Origin: Ornithinibacillus scapharcae TW25
Lineage (GTDB): Bacteria; Bacillota; Bacilli; Bacillales; Amphibacillaceae
Direction: 5' to 3'
Assembly: GCF_000190475.1 (NCBI RefSeq)
Contig: NZ_AEWH01000026.1
Coordinates: 1 to 34,385, forward strand
DNA: 34,385 bases
A program made the position numbers and the translations under genes. Under the pieces are notes generated by a model. The model was not told the origin of the DNA. It did no database searches and saw nothing but the letters and a program-made list of their open reading frames with translations. This document shows positions 24,298 through 32,552 of this stretch, piece by piece. Position 1 is the first letter of the stretch; each line of letters starts with the position of its first letter.

Positions 24298-24337
24298 CAT
24301 AGTTTTTTATAGAGGGTTTATCGCTATGAACCTCTCC
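24298..24337 (-). ncRNA. preQ1-I riboswitch aptamer
   Basis: On the minus strand GAGAGGTTCATAGC, then AAACCCTCT and the A-rich tail TATAAAAAACTAT follow the preQ1-I consensus closely. P1 is AGAGG/CCTCT; the pseudoknot pairs ATAG in the loop with CTAT in the tail. The promoter lies just upstream (24367-24395). Ligand binding would hold the CTAT tail, prevent the antiterminator and turn off queF and the VUT transporter. Confidence 0.93.
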
Positions 24338-24366
24338 CGAAAAATACGGGTTTCTTATCTTTCTCT

Positions 24367-24395
24367 ATCATATAGAATACGTGCGAAAACGTCAA
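24367..24395 (-). promoter_or_regulatory. Promoter of the queF operon
   Basis: On the minus strand TTGACG (24390-24395) and TATGAT (24367-24372) are 17 bp apart, and transcription would start about 20 bases before the aptamer. Confidence 0.75.
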
Positions 24396-24460
24396 TTTAG
24401 AATCATTTTATAGTTTAAAATGTTGTAATTGCCTATAATCCAGGCTTTCCATAGTTAGGT

Positions 24461-25867
24461 CTAATTGTTCTGAGCCTCTTCTTTCCCTACCAAATCGTCA
24501 TCCATTTGCATCATAGCAGTTAACTTCTTCGAAACAGATAGAAGAACAAGTCCAAGGATGATCGCAAGACCACCAATAACAGCAAATATTTCTAGGTAGC
24601 CTAGTGATGCTGTTAACGATGCAAGTTGTCCAGCAATAATGTTCGCAACACCCGTCGCAGCCATCCAAAGCCCCATTAATAGAGAAGCGATTTTTACTGG
24701 TGCAACTTTACTTACTAACGATAAACCTACTGGTGATAAGAATAACTCACCTAATGTATGGAATAAATAGGTTAATACGATGAATAGCACATTCGCTTTG
24801 ACCGCAACATTAAGTTCATCACTACCAGTTTGGATAACTGCAGGCAATAGAATCATAAACCCTAACCCTAGCAAAATCATGCCAAGGGCCATCTTTGTTG
24901 TAATATTTAAGTCCCCACGTTTCGTACGTGAAAGCTTCATCCATAAAGCCGAAATAATTGGAGCTAAAAGAATGATGAATAGTGGGTTTAATGATTGGAA
25001 CCATGATACTGGTATGGTAAAGCCAAACACTTCCCTATCAACAAATTCCTTCGTATATAACGTAAAAGAGCTTCCGGCTTGTTCAAATCCAGCCCAGAAG
25101 AAGACAACAAAACAAGCAAGAATTAGTACTGCTTTTGTACGTTGTTTTTCTTTTTTGGTTAATGGTTTAGACTCTTCGTTAACATTAGATTCTTTACGTG
25201 TTGGGGCTTTGCCAACATGTCGTAGATATTTATTACCTAAGCTATTAAACAGAATTTGTCCAATTACCATACCAATAGAAGATGATAAGAATGCCCATTG
25301 ATACCCAAAATGTTCTACCCCACTAGGATCAATCGAATAGAACAAGTGAGATGCTAGATATCCGACAATTAACGGAGCAAATAATGCACCAATATTAATT
25401 CCCATATAAAATATCGTAAATGCAGCATCTTTTCGCTTATCATTCTTATGATAAAGGTCACCAACAAGTGTGGACATATTCGGTTTAAAGAATCCATTAC
25501 CAATAATCAATAATGCTAGTCCCAAATATAATCCTGTTTGTGATTGCATTAGAAATAAGACAAAGTTTCCTAAAGCTATCGTAATCCCACCAATTGTAAT
25601 AGCCGAGCGAACGCCGATAAACCGATCAGCTAAGTATCCTCCAATAATTGGAGTAAAATATACAAAGCCCGTAAAAATACCATATATCATCATCGCAGTT
25701 TGCTTATCTACACCGAGACCACCACTAACTAATTCGGTAGTTAAGTATAATACTAGTATTGCACGCATTCCAAAATAACTATATCTTTCCCACAATTCCG
25801 TGAAAAATAGTAAATAGAGTCCTTTTGGATGTTTCTTTCCTTGAGGTAATTCTAGTGTTGCATCCAT
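24461..25867 (-). CDS. POT-family peptide transporter
   Basis: The 468-residue membrane protein has about 12-14 helices. The ELWERYSYFGMRAILVLYL motif near residue 24 (ExxER) is the proton and peptide-binding signature of the POT/PTR family. GNGFFKPNMSTLVGDLY (about 123-139) and AAFTIFYMGINIGAL (about 148-162) are further family motifs. It imports di- and tripeptides with protons (DtpT type). AGGAGGGGTTGG precedes the ATG. A good promoter (25901-25929) lies upstream. It is a single gene and could work downstream of the extracellular M4 protease. Confidence 0.93.
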   Translation of the reverse strand: MDATLELPQGKKHPKGLYLLFFTELWERYSYFGMRAILVLYLTTELVSGGLGVDKQTAMMIYGIFTGFVYFTPIIGGYLADRFIGVRSAITIGGITIALGNFVLFLMQSQTGLYLGLALLIIGNGFFKPNMSTLVGDLYHKNDKRKDAAFTIFYMGINIGALFAPLIVGYLASHLFYSIDPSGVEHFGYQWAFLSSSIGMVIGQILFNSLGNKYLRHVGKAPTRKESNVNEESKPLTKKEKQRTKAVLILACFVVFFWAGFEQAGSSFTLYTKEFVDREVFGFTIPVSWFQSLNPLFIILLAPIISALWMKLSRTKRGDLNITTKMALGMILLGLGFMILLPAVIQTGSDELNVAVKANVLFIVLTYLFHTLGELFLSPVGLSLVSKVAPVKIASLLMGLWMAATGVANIIAGQLASLTASLGYLEIFAVIGGLAIILGLVLLSVSKKLTAMMQMDDDLVGKEEAQNN

Positions 25868-25900
25868 CCAACCCCTCCTATATGTTTAAACCACTATTCA

Positions 25901-25929
25901 ATTATAAGAGAGTAAAAGGTCCTATACAA
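25901..25929 (-). promoter_or_regulatory. Promoter of the peptide transporter gene
   Basis: On the minus strand TTGTAT (25924-25929) and a perfect TATAAT (25901-25906) are 17 bp apart. Between 25930 and 26119 I see nothing else beyond AT-rich sequence. Confidence 0.7.
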
Positions 25930-26119
25930 TATTTTCCACTAAAGTACTAATCTTAAAATAATGGCGATTTTAGTTAAAATGAACAACTTACTTGCAGTTC
26001 AGAATTGAATGCAAGCTAACTTGTACTGTAATAACTTGTTACTATTATTCACGCAATCTCCCGAACTTATAATTGAATGGTTGACACGACAAAGTAATAT
26101 AACAAACAAAAACTTACAC

Positions 26120-26148
26120 TTGAAAAGTGAAATAAAAACTAGTACACT
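26120..26148 (+). promoter_or_regulatory. pbuE promoter
   Basis: TTGAAA (26120-26125) and TACACT (26143-26148) are 17 bp apart, about 30 bases upstream of the adenine aptamer. Confidence 0.7.
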
Positions 26149-26183
26149 ATTCTAAGTGCTTCCCTATAATAAATAAATACTAC

Positions 26184-26246
26184 CTGTATAACCTCGAGAA
26201 TATGGCTTGGGGGTCTCTACCAGGAACCTTAAAATCCTGATTACAG
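26184..26246 (+). ncRNA. Adenine-sensing purine riboswitch
   Basis: The stretch has the purine riboswitch core: P1 CTGTA/TACAG, TATAA, ATATGGCTTGGGGGTCTCTACC, CCTTAAAA and GATTAC. The discriminator, equivalent to position 74, is T (26241), which pairs with adenine; guanine switches have C. It is like the pbuE and add adenine switches. Adenine binding stabilises P1, whose 3' strand is otherwise part of the terminator stem, so adenine turns the gene on. Confidence 0.95.
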
Positions 26247-26285
26247 AAAATGAATTTATTCATTTTTTGTAATCAGGATTTTTTT
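26234..26285 (+). terminator. Adenine riboswitch expression platform
   Basis: ATCCTGATTACA (26234-26245) pairs perfectly with TGTAATCAGGAT (26268-26279), followed by six T. The 5' arm overlaps the aptamer P1 and P3, so the terminator and the ligand-bound aptamer exclude each other. Confidence 0.93.
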
Positions 26286-26317
26286 ATATTTCATCAAGAA
26301 AGGACGTAAAGCAAACT

Positions 26318-27505
26318 ATGAATTTTAAAGTTTTTATACTAGCATTATCAACCATCGCAGTTGGATTAGTTGAATTAATTGTTGGAGGAATACTTCCAAC
26401 TATTGCAACCGATCTATCTATTTCATTAAGCTCTGCTGGACAGTTAATCACGATTTTTGCACTTATCTATGCGATTTCAGGTCCTGTGTTACTAGTACTG
26501 ACTAGCAAGTTTGAAAGAAAAAAATTATATTTAACCTCTTTACTAGTTTTCATCGCTAGTAATATCATGACATATTTTAGTACTAGTTTTACCTTCATCA
26601 TGTTTGCAAGGGTCTTGGCTGCAATGAGTACAGCACTTATCGTTGTACTTTCCTTAACCATAGCTGCCAAAATTGTCTTACCAAAGCATCGAGCAAAGGC
26701 ATTAGGTCTTATTTATATGGGAATTAGCTCATCTTTAGTAATGGGTGTACCACTGGGAATCCTGATCTCCGATAAATTCGGTTGGCGTGTTATTTTCCTT
26801 GGGATTGCTGTATTAGCCGTCGGTTCCTTTGTACTCATTTCCATCTTCTTAGAGCGGGTTCCTGGGGAAAAGACAGTACCACTTTCACAGCAACTAAAAG
26901 CAGTTGCTAGTTTAAAAATTAGTAGTGCACATCTAGCAACCGTATTTATGCTTGCAGGTCATTATACAATTTATGCGTACTTTACACCATTTCTAGAAAC
27001 GGAATTGCAAATGAGTTCTACCTGGATTAGTATTTGTTATTTACTATTCGGAATTGCTGCTGTAAGTGGAGGAGCATTCGGAGGGATTCTATCTGATTCC
27101 ATAGGTGCTCCAAAAAGCATCCTTGTTGTCATCGGTTCATTTGCCATTGTACTGTTCTTATTACCTTTTACTACGTTTTCACTTGTAGTATTTATTCCAA
27201 TCATGATGATTTGGGGTGCACTAAGCTGGAGTCTATCTCCGCCACAGCAAAGCTATTTAATTCAAACAGATCCTGTTACAGCTGATATACAACAGAGCTT
27301 TAATAATTCCGCACTACAAATCGGTATTTCGCTTGGATCAGGATTTGGAGGTATCGTCATTAGTCAGACGAATACCGTTTCCAATGCTGCTTGGTTTGGT
27401 GGGGCAATTGTCATCATTTCCTTACTATGTGCCGTCTTCTCTTTAACAAGAAAAACGGAAGCAAAGGAAGATAGAATGATAGCTTCTGCTCAAGTTCAGG
27501 AATAG
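26318..27505 (+). CDS. pbuE: Purine efflux pump (MFS)
   Basis: The 395-residue MFS protein has 12 helices. The opening [20 protein letters not shown] and the segment [22 protein letters not shown] closely match remembered PbuE (YdhL) of Bacillus subtilis in sequence and length. It exports adenine and purine analogues across the membrane. The adenine riboswitch upstream turns it on when adenine is high, which confirms the assignment. The Shine-Dalgarno AAAGGA is about 13 bases from the ATG, an unusually long spacing. It is a single-gene unit with a strong terminator after it. Confidence 0.95.
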   Translation: MNFKVFILALSTIAVGLVELIVGGILPTIATDLSISLSSAGQLITIFALIYAISGPVLLVLTSKFERKKLYLTSLLVFIASNIMTYFSTSFTFIMFARVLAAMSTALIVVLSLTIAAKIVLPKHRAKALGLIYMGISSSLVMGVPLGILISDKFGWRVIFLGIAVLAVGSFVLISIFLERVPGEKTVPLSQQLKAVASLKISSAHLATVFMLAGHYTIYAYFTPFLETELQMSSTWISICYLLFGIAAVSGGAFGGILSDSIGAPKSILVVIGSFAIVLFLLPFTTFSLVVFIPIMMIWGALSWSLSPPQQSYLIQTDPVTADIQQSFNNSALQIGISLGSGFGGIVISQTNTVSNAAWFGGAIVIISLLCAVFSLTRKTEAKEDRMIASAQVQE

Positions 27506-27524
27506 CCTGTTTATCATAAACTTT

Positions 27525-27567
27525 AAATAGCCCCAATTCTAGTTATCCTAGAATTGAGGCTATTTTT
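27525..27567. terminator. Bidirectional terminator
   Basis: AAATAGCC-CAATTCTAG pairs with CTAGAATTG-GGCTATTT with one mismatched position and a 5-base loop, and is followed by T. It separates pbuE and the converging ogt gene. Confidence 0.88.
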
Positions 27568-27579
27568 GGTAGATGTATA

Positions 27580-28068
27580 TTATATTCGGACATTATCAAA
27601 TGATTTTTCATGGTTCAACAGCCATTCCTTCCGCCATAAACCACCCGCATAACCTGTTAATTTTCCCGAAGAGCCGATTATTCGATGACATGGAATAACA
27701 ATACTTAATTTATTCCTCCCATTAGCAGTTCCTACTGCTCTAACAGCTTTGTCATTACCGATTGTAACTGCCAATTCTTTATATGAGCCTGTTTTAGCGT
27801 AGGGAATTTCGATTAACGCATCCCATACTGATTTTTGAAAGTCCGTCCCTTCCACTTGATAAGGGAATGAAAATTCTCTCCGAATCCCCCTAAAATACTC
27901 ATCAATTTGATTGTGGCACTGTACTAAAACCGGCGGGGTATCGGCATCTATGAGGTTTTTCCTTTTTTCCTCTTCCGAAAAGAGTATCGAATGCACCACT
28001 TCATGTGTACCAGTTATTTCTATTATGCCTATCGGTGATTCATAATCTATTTTATATTGTTTCGTCAT
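27580..28068 (-). CDS. ogt: Methylated-DNA-protein cysteine methyltransferase
   Basis: The 162-residue protein has the active-site motif PCHR (126-129, C127) followed by GYAGGLWRK, and a helix-turn-helix minor-groove binder before it. It takes methyl groups from O6-methylguanine onto its own cysteine, irreversibly. It corresponds to AdaB/Ogt. The start at 28068 follows GGAGGT; it overlaps the end of alkA by 17 bases. It is last in the adaA-alkA-ogt operon. Confidence 0.94.
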   Translation of the reverse strand: MTKQYKIDYESPIGIIEITGTHEVVHSILFSEEEKRKNLIDADTPPVLVQCHNQIDEYFRGIRREFSFPYQVEGTDFQKSVWDALIEIPYAKTGSYKELAVTIGNDKAVRAVGTANGRNKLSIVIPCHRIIGSSGKLTGYAGGLWRKEWLLNHEKSFDNVRI

Positions 28069-28969
28069 ACAACGACCTCCATAAATAAAATGTAGCATAT
28101 GCCTGCCAGCCTTTCCATTGAACCGCTAATTTCTCAATCTCTTCAATAGAGGGTTTCTTCTCCAATTTCAACAGATGTTTTAGCGCTTGATGGATGCCAA
28201 CATCGGCAATTGGAAATGCAGACGGTTGGTGCAGGCACTTCATCATCACATAATCCGCTGTCCATGCTCCTATACCACGAATAGAAATTAGGGAATCTTT
28301 TATATCTTGATAGTTCTGTTTCTCCATAAGGAATTCCTTTGACAGATCCCCATTGTTCATTAACTTCGCAATCCCAATGATATATTCCGCTTTTCTAGTG
28401 GAGAATTGTAGTGCTTTTAACTCCTCTACGTGGATGGTAGCTATTTTTTCAAAGGTTGGAAAAGCCCAATAGGTCTCATCTTCAAAAGTGAGGACCTCCC
28501 CGTACTGTTCAACAAACCTTTTCTTTAACGTATAGGCAAACGTTAAATTAATCTGCTGACCAATAATCGCCCATACGAAGGCTTCAAATAAATCAGGAAT
28601 GCCAATTATCCGTAGCCCATGATATCGCTCAGTAAGTTTTCTTAATACGGTATCCTTACTAGCTATTCGATAAAATTCCGCTAAATCTCGTTCTAAATCA
28701 AACCATTCCCAGATATACTCCCCTATCTTTTCCCGTTCCACCACCGTGGGGACACCATTAGGGAATTCAATCTTCAATACGTCTTTATCATAACTTATCC
28801 TACATAGAATGAAAGACTCTCTCCCTTTAATTATCGTATAGATGGCATCCTCTTTCATACGGTATAGAATCTCCTGATCCGACCTCCCAAGAAATATCAA
28901 ACACTCGTTGAAATTAAACTCTTTTGGAGGAATAATTTCTATATATGTCTCATGATCAACCCAATTCAT
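28052..28969 (-). CDS. alkA: DNA-3-methyladenine glycosylase II
   Basis: The 305-residue protein is an HhH-GPD base-excision glycosylase. The helix-hairpin-helix is SIRGIGAWTADYVMMKCL, and the catalytic aspartate lies in FPIADVG (D256). A roughly 95-residue N-terminal domain matches AlkA-type enzymes. It removes 3-methyladenine and other alkylated bases. The start at 28969 follows AAAGGAAATTTCAA; an in-frame GTG at 28993 has no site. It overlaps adaA by 14 bases and ogt by 17, so translation is coupled. Confidence 0.93.
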   Translation of the reverse strand: MNWVDHETYIEIIPPKEFNFNECLIFLGRSDQEILYRMKEDAIYTIIKGRESFILCRISYDKDVLKIEFPNGVPTVVEREKIGEYIWEWFDLERDLAEFYRIASKDTVLRKLTERYHGLRIIGIPDLFEAFVWAIIGQQINLTFAYTLKKRFVEQYGEVLTFEDETYWAFPTFEKIATIHVEELKALQFSTRKAEYIIGIAKLMNNGDLSKEFLMEKQNYQDIKDSLISIRGIGAWTADYVMMKCLHQPSAFPIADVGIHQALKHLLKLEKKPSIEEIEKLAVQWKGWQAYATFYLWRSLYDETI

Positions 28970-29525
28970 TTGAAATTTCCTTTCGATATTCACTAGGTGA
29001 ACAGTTTTTTAGGTTACGAAACACTTTATAAAAATTGGAAGGACTTTGGAAGCCTACCTCATAGCAAATCTCAAGATTCGTTAATGTTGTGCTTTTGAGA
29101 AGATAAGCTGCCTTATCTATGCGTATCTTCTCTAGATAAGTGCGTGGGGTTTCAGAGGTTTCTTTTTTAAATACCCGTTCCAAATAATACGGACTCAATC
29201 CCACTTGACTGGCAATATCTTGTAGCACTACATTTTGTTTATAATGATTAACTAGAAAAGTAATTACTTCTCGAACGATCTCTATTTCAGGTGATTCATC
29301 AACCTCTGGACGGCATCTTTTACAAGGACGATAACCCGCCACTTCTACCTCCATCCTATCCAAATAGAAGTCTACATTTATTTTCTTCGGTTTTCTCGAT
29401 TTACAGGAAGGGCGGCAGTAAATTTTCGTTGTTTTCACAGCTGTAAAAAATAACCCATCATACTTTCGGTCACAGGAAATTATTTTTTCCCACATTTCTT
29501 CAAAGGATAGCTTTATTGTAGTCAA
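28956..29525 (-). CDS. adaA: Ada-type methyltransferase and AraC-family activator
   Basis: The 189-residue protein has an N-terminal zinc domain with four cysteines (C37, C41, C68, C71; IYCRPSC and PCKRC), where C37 accepts a methyl group from DNA phosphotriesters. A C-terminal AraC helix-turn-helix pair (about 95-185) follows. Methylation turns it into an activator of alkylation-repair genes, matching AdaA of Bacillus subtilis. The start is TTG 29525, after GGAGAACGGGG. It is first of three overlapping genes, so it most likely activates its own operon. I could not identify the Ada operator in 29526-29674. Confidence 0.93.
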   Translation of the reverse strand: MTTIKLSFEEMWEKIISCDRKYDGLFFTAVKTTKIYCRPSCKSRKPKKINVDFYLDRMEVEVAGYRPCKRCRPEVDESPEIEIVREVITFLVNHYKQNVVLQDIASQVGLSPYYLERVFKKETSETPRTYLEKIRIDKAAYLLKSTTLTNLEICYEVGFQSPSNFYKVFRNLKNCSPSEYRKEISNELG

Positions 29526-29674
29526 TTGACCCCGTTCTCCTTCCGCTTTATTATTGATGGAAGAGCTTATACCCTATATCTTTCTAACATAAATAAGTTT
29601 GTGGATATATTTTAACAAGTAATGATTACCCATTTCGTCCTCATTCTTGCTCTTATGGTCTAAACAATAGAAAA

Positions 29675-29696
29675 GTGAAGCAACATTGTGCTTCAC
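29675..29696 (-). terminator. Terminator of the NUDIX-LURP operon
   Basis: GTGAAGCA pairs with TGCTTCAC around a short loop and is followed on the minus strand by TTTTC. It lies 19 bases after the LURP-one gene. Confidence 0.75.
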
Positions 29697-29714
29697 CCAT
29701 GTAGTCTTTTCTTA

Positions 29715-30215
29715 TCAATTCGACGACATTGCAGAGGCTGCCGCTGCTTGATCTTCCTTCACACAATCAATTGCAACTACAATCGCAACGATAATAGCTT
29801 CCAGCTCTTCGTTCAAAATTTCCACTTTATAACTATCGCCCCACGTGAACAATTTTTCACTTACTTTCCCAACGACTTCACCATGTTGGAGTACCTGAAA
29901 ATCCATGTCCCACCAATCACCCTGCACTTCAATACCAACAGCATCAATGGTATACCGCGCCTTAAAGAAAGAGAACTCCTTCTTTATCGTTAATACTTCT
30001 TGACCATTTACTTCCACAAAGAACTTCGGTAAAAAACTAAATACCTTCTTCGTAATGAGGGCAACTTCACTTCTCGTTACATTCATGATAGAGAACGTCT
30101 TTGGAATTTTCATAAAGCTGCCTTCTACATAATACACATCATTCTCTTCTTGATCTTTTACGGTAAACTTCCCACTTAAACTGAATATTTTCTGTTTGAT
30201 GTACAGCTGTTTCAT
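29715..30215 (-). CDS. LURP-one-related family protein
   Basis: The 166-residue protein shows the LURP-one/Tubby-like barrel pattern: KQLYIKQKIFSLSGKFTVKD, VALITKKVFSFLPKFFVEV and GDWWDMDFQVL. A hydrophobic helix near the end (EAIIVAIVVAIDCV) fits the buried central helix. Members in plants take part in defence; the bacterial role is unknown, and membrane or lipid contact is a guess. The start at 30215 follows GGAGGTGAAACT, which an ATG at 30233 would include in the gene. It lies 22 bases after the NUDIX gene, so the two are cotranscribed. Confidence 0.85.
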   Translation of the reverse strand: MKQLYIKQKIFSLSGKFTVKDQEENDVYYVEGSFMKIPKTFSIMNVTRSEVALITKKVFSFLPKFFVEVNGQEVLTIKKEFSFFKARYTIDAVGIEVQGDWWDMDFQVLQHGEVVGKVSEKLFTWGDSYKVEILNEELEAIIVAIVVAIDCVKEDQAAAASAMSSN

Positions 30216-30237
30216 AGTTTCACCTCCAATCATTATA

Positions 30238-30756
30238 TTAAATCTGCCTTACACCAAGCTTCTTTCGGCTATCAAATAAGAATTGTATAAAACTCTCGTA
30301 ATAAGGAATAAATTCTCCTTGCCTGATCATAACAAAAATTTCATCTAGACTAGCCCACTTTACAGCCTGCACTTCCTCTTCTTGTAATTTAAGCGTATGT
30401 AGGTTTACGTTTTTTTCTACTAGATAAATATCATTAAAAACTCGCTCTGTGTTAATCGTTAGGTGAGGTGATTTATGCTGTAAGTCTACCTTTAAGCCAA
30501 TTTCCTCGTACAATTCTCTTTCTGCCGCAATTTGGCTTGTGTCTCCAGCTACAGCACTTCCTCCAGCGGTTACATCCCACATATTGGGCCATCCCTCTTT
30601 GAAGGGTTGCCTTTGTTGGATGAGCATTTCACCATTAGCATTAAAAATGCACACATGAACAACTAGATGGTACTCTCCGGGTTGAAGCTCTTCACCCCGA
30701 ACCGCCTTACGTTTTATCTTATTTCTATGGATATCATACAAATCCCACGTTTCCAT
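30238..30756 (-). CDS. NUDIX hydrolase (YfcD-like)
   Basis: The 172-residue protein begins WDLYDIHRNK and contains the Nudix box GGSAVAGD-TSQIAAERELYEEIGL (about 66-89), with Asp in place of the first box Glu. The REL-EEIG catalytic glutamates are intact. The overall shape is like YfcD and IPP-isomerase-type Nudix enzymes, which hydrolyse or isomerise diphosphates; the substrate is unknown. It is first in the operon with the LURP-one gene. No strong ribosome binding site is evident before the ATG (GGGGGTAG only). Confidence 0.88.
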   Translation of the reverse strand: METWDLYDIHRNKIKRKAVRGEELQPGEYHLVVHVCIFNANGEMLIQQRQPFKEGWPNMWDVTAGGSAVAGDTSQIAAERELYEEIGLKVDLQHKSPHLTINTERVFNDIYLVEKNVNLHTLKLQEEEVQAVKWASLDEIFVMIRQGEFIPYYESFIQFLFDSRKKLGVRQI

Positions 30757-30910
30757 TTTCTACCCCCATTTGCATATAAGCTTATAGATTTCATTCTAAC
30801 TGTTATCTTAAGATTCTGGAAGTTATATATAGATTCTACCTAAATTGGATTCGCGTGTCGCTTAGCCTAGTAGTCTAATATGATATAGAAAAAACTATTG
30901 GAGTGATTAC

Positions 30911-31366
30911 ATGAGCCAATTCAATCCAGAAAAACTTACCGTAAACTTTTTAAAAGGCTTTACTTCCATAGGCCCCATCTTACCAAGGCGCTACACACTT
31001 ACACATTCGGATAACACTGGGGAATTATTCCTAACCATTGGGCAACGTTTTGCATGGGAAGAAGTCAATCCTTTACGAGATGAAGTCATAGGGGAATGGA
31101 AAACGAACGGCAACTCCATGTATTATGCCGTTTTTGTCTATATTGACCATGGAGAACACGATCAAAACGTTGCCGCCAAACGCTATGAGATATTCAAACG
31201 AGAATTACCGCTTGCTTTAAAGGCTATTCGTTTTGGTGATAGACACTTATTTCACATATTTCCATATCTAGACCATGTTCCTATTATCGTTCATTTTATG
31301 TCGTCCTACGCTTCTTTTGCTGGAAAAGAGAACTGGGGAAGGTTTCATAGTTATCGTACTTCTTAA
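30911..31366 (+). CDS. Staygreen-family protein
   Basis: The 151-residue protein opens FNPEKLTVNFL and has RRYTLTHSDNTGELFLTIG, DEVIGEWK and LDHVPIIVHFMS, the motifs of the Staygreen family (PF12638). Plant Stay-Green proteins remove magnesium from chlorophyll, and some bacterial members have this activity in vitro. The host here is not photosynthetic, so the natural substrate must be another compound. ATTGGAG precedes the ATG. It stands alone between a divergent NUDIX gene and a convergent kinase-like gene. Confidence 0.85.
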   Translation: MSQFNPEKLTVNFLKGFTSIGPILPRRYTLTHSDNTGELFLTIGQRFAWEEVNPLRDEVIGEWKTNGNSMYYAVFVYIDHGEHDQNVAAKRYEIFKRELPLALKAIRFGDRHLFHIFPYLDHVPIIVHFMSSYASFAGKENWGRFHSYRTS

Positions 31367-31398
31367 TTGTTATATGTACTATAGGGAGGCAAAGTAAT

Positions 31399-32379
31399 CT
31401 ATTTCCCTACTAGTAACCGATGCTCAAGAAGTAACCTTAACCATTGGGATGGTTTATGATAAGAGTCCTTTTTATCTAGACGGTTAGGTGTGATATATAA
31501 ATGCCAGCTCAAGGCCCGTTGTACACAAGCGAGTTCATCAGAAATTCGTAAAGCTCGGTCAAGCTCCTTCATAGACGCTATTTTTGTCCAAGGTTCTAAA
31601 TAATACGGGCGAAATTCTTCCACCATTTCTAGCCATTCCGATTCCGATGTAATCAATTCATCAAGAGCATGCCAGATAACTCGCGTACTAAAAAACGGGT
31701 TTGAAATAGAAGCATCACCCCAATCATAGAATACAAATTTGTTATCTATCAATCTGATATTATCGCTATGAAGATCGCCATGTTCAATAGAAGCAGGAAT
31801 TATCGCAGCTATGTCATCACACATATCTAGCAGAGTTGGAAGTAGTGCCATTACTTGACTAGTTTCTTCTTTCGATAATCCCGTTGCACACATTTCCTCT
31901 AAGCTTTGTCTGATCTCCTTTTTAAGATTGTGACCTCTCCGATCCGGTACACCAATTTCCAACAATCGATCAACGTTGTAAGACTCCTTAATTTGAAGCT
32001 CCGCAAACTCAGCAAGCGCCTTTTGCCAAGTCTTCCTATCCTTCAGTGTACGTAGAGATTGGCCCTTTATATCCTTCATCAGTAGCCAACCTTCCGTTTC
32101 ATTAATCGCATAGACTTCGGCCGTTTTACCCGGTGAGGTAATCGTAAGTTCTCTACTAAGTATTGCCTCATGTTTAGAAGCGTGGTTACCAACCTTAAAG
32201 TAAACGTCACCATCATTAGTTGGGATTCGTAATACGATGCTCATGTCATTCACTTTTATACGTTCTATCTTCCTCTTTATCAACAAACCCGCTTTTCCAA
32301 GTTCTTCGTGCACCCAGCTTTCTACATTACGAAGATAACTGTCTTGAATCCAATCCACAGAAAACTTATGTTGCGGCAT
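31399..32379 (-). CDS. Aminoglycoside-phosphotransferase-like kinase
   Basis: The 326-residue protein has the kinase-like APH fold. The catalytic loop is EHGDLHSDN (near 201) and the metal-binding motif FYDWGDA follows (near 219). The lysine-bearing strand YFKVGNHASKHEA lies near 60. It phosphorylates a small molecule with ATP or GTP. Actual aminoglycoside resistance is not implied; homoserine, choline or a macrolide are other options. AGGAGGATTTAT precedes the ATG. It is a single gene. Confidence 0.85.
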   Translation of the reverse strand: MPQHKFSVDWIQDSYLRNVESWVHEELGKAGLLIKRKIERIKVNDMSIVLRIPTNDGDVYFKVGNHASKHEAILSRELTITSPGKTAEVYAINETEGWLLMKDIKGQSLRTLKDRKTWQKALAEFAELQIKESYNVDRLLEIGVPDRRGHNLKKEIRQSLEEMCATGLSKEETSQVMALLPTLLDMCDDIAAIIPASIEHGDLHSDNIRLIDNKFVFYDWGDASISNPFFSTRVIWHALDELITSESEWLEMVEEFRPYYLEPWTKIASMKELDRALRISDELACVQRALSWHLYITPNRLDKKDSYHKPSQWLRLLLEHRLLVGK

Positions 32380-32470
32380 ATAAATCCTCCTAACAATAAT
32401 TGTAGATTTTAAATAACTCTACCTGACTAATATTGTTGTCATGCCGATTAGTAGAATATTAAGATGCTAG

Positions 32471-32509
32471 AAAAGCACCATTCCAGAATACGCTTGAATT
32501 GGTGCTTTT
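32471..32509. terminator. Bidirectional terminator
   Basis: AAAAGCACCA pairs perfectly with TGGTGCTTTT around a 19-base loop and is flanked by A and T runs. It lies after the HxlR gene and before the APH-like promoter. Confidence 0.75.
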
Positions 32510-32552
32510 ACGAATTTCAATATATAGATGAACATGTAGGTAAAATTAATGT

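Noticed and set aside
24780-25301. 173-residue frame antisense to the peptide transporter
   Set aside because: Shadow of a clear POT gene; no promoter, ribosome site or domain.
30490-30570. Asp in place of the first Glu of the Nudix box
   Set aside because: Conservative change that I believe occurs in related Nudix enzymes; the catalytic REL-EEIG part is intact.
31399-32379. True aminoglycoside resistance gene
   Set aside because: The APH fold is broad, the context gives no resistance link, and the sequence does not look like a known resistance enzyme.
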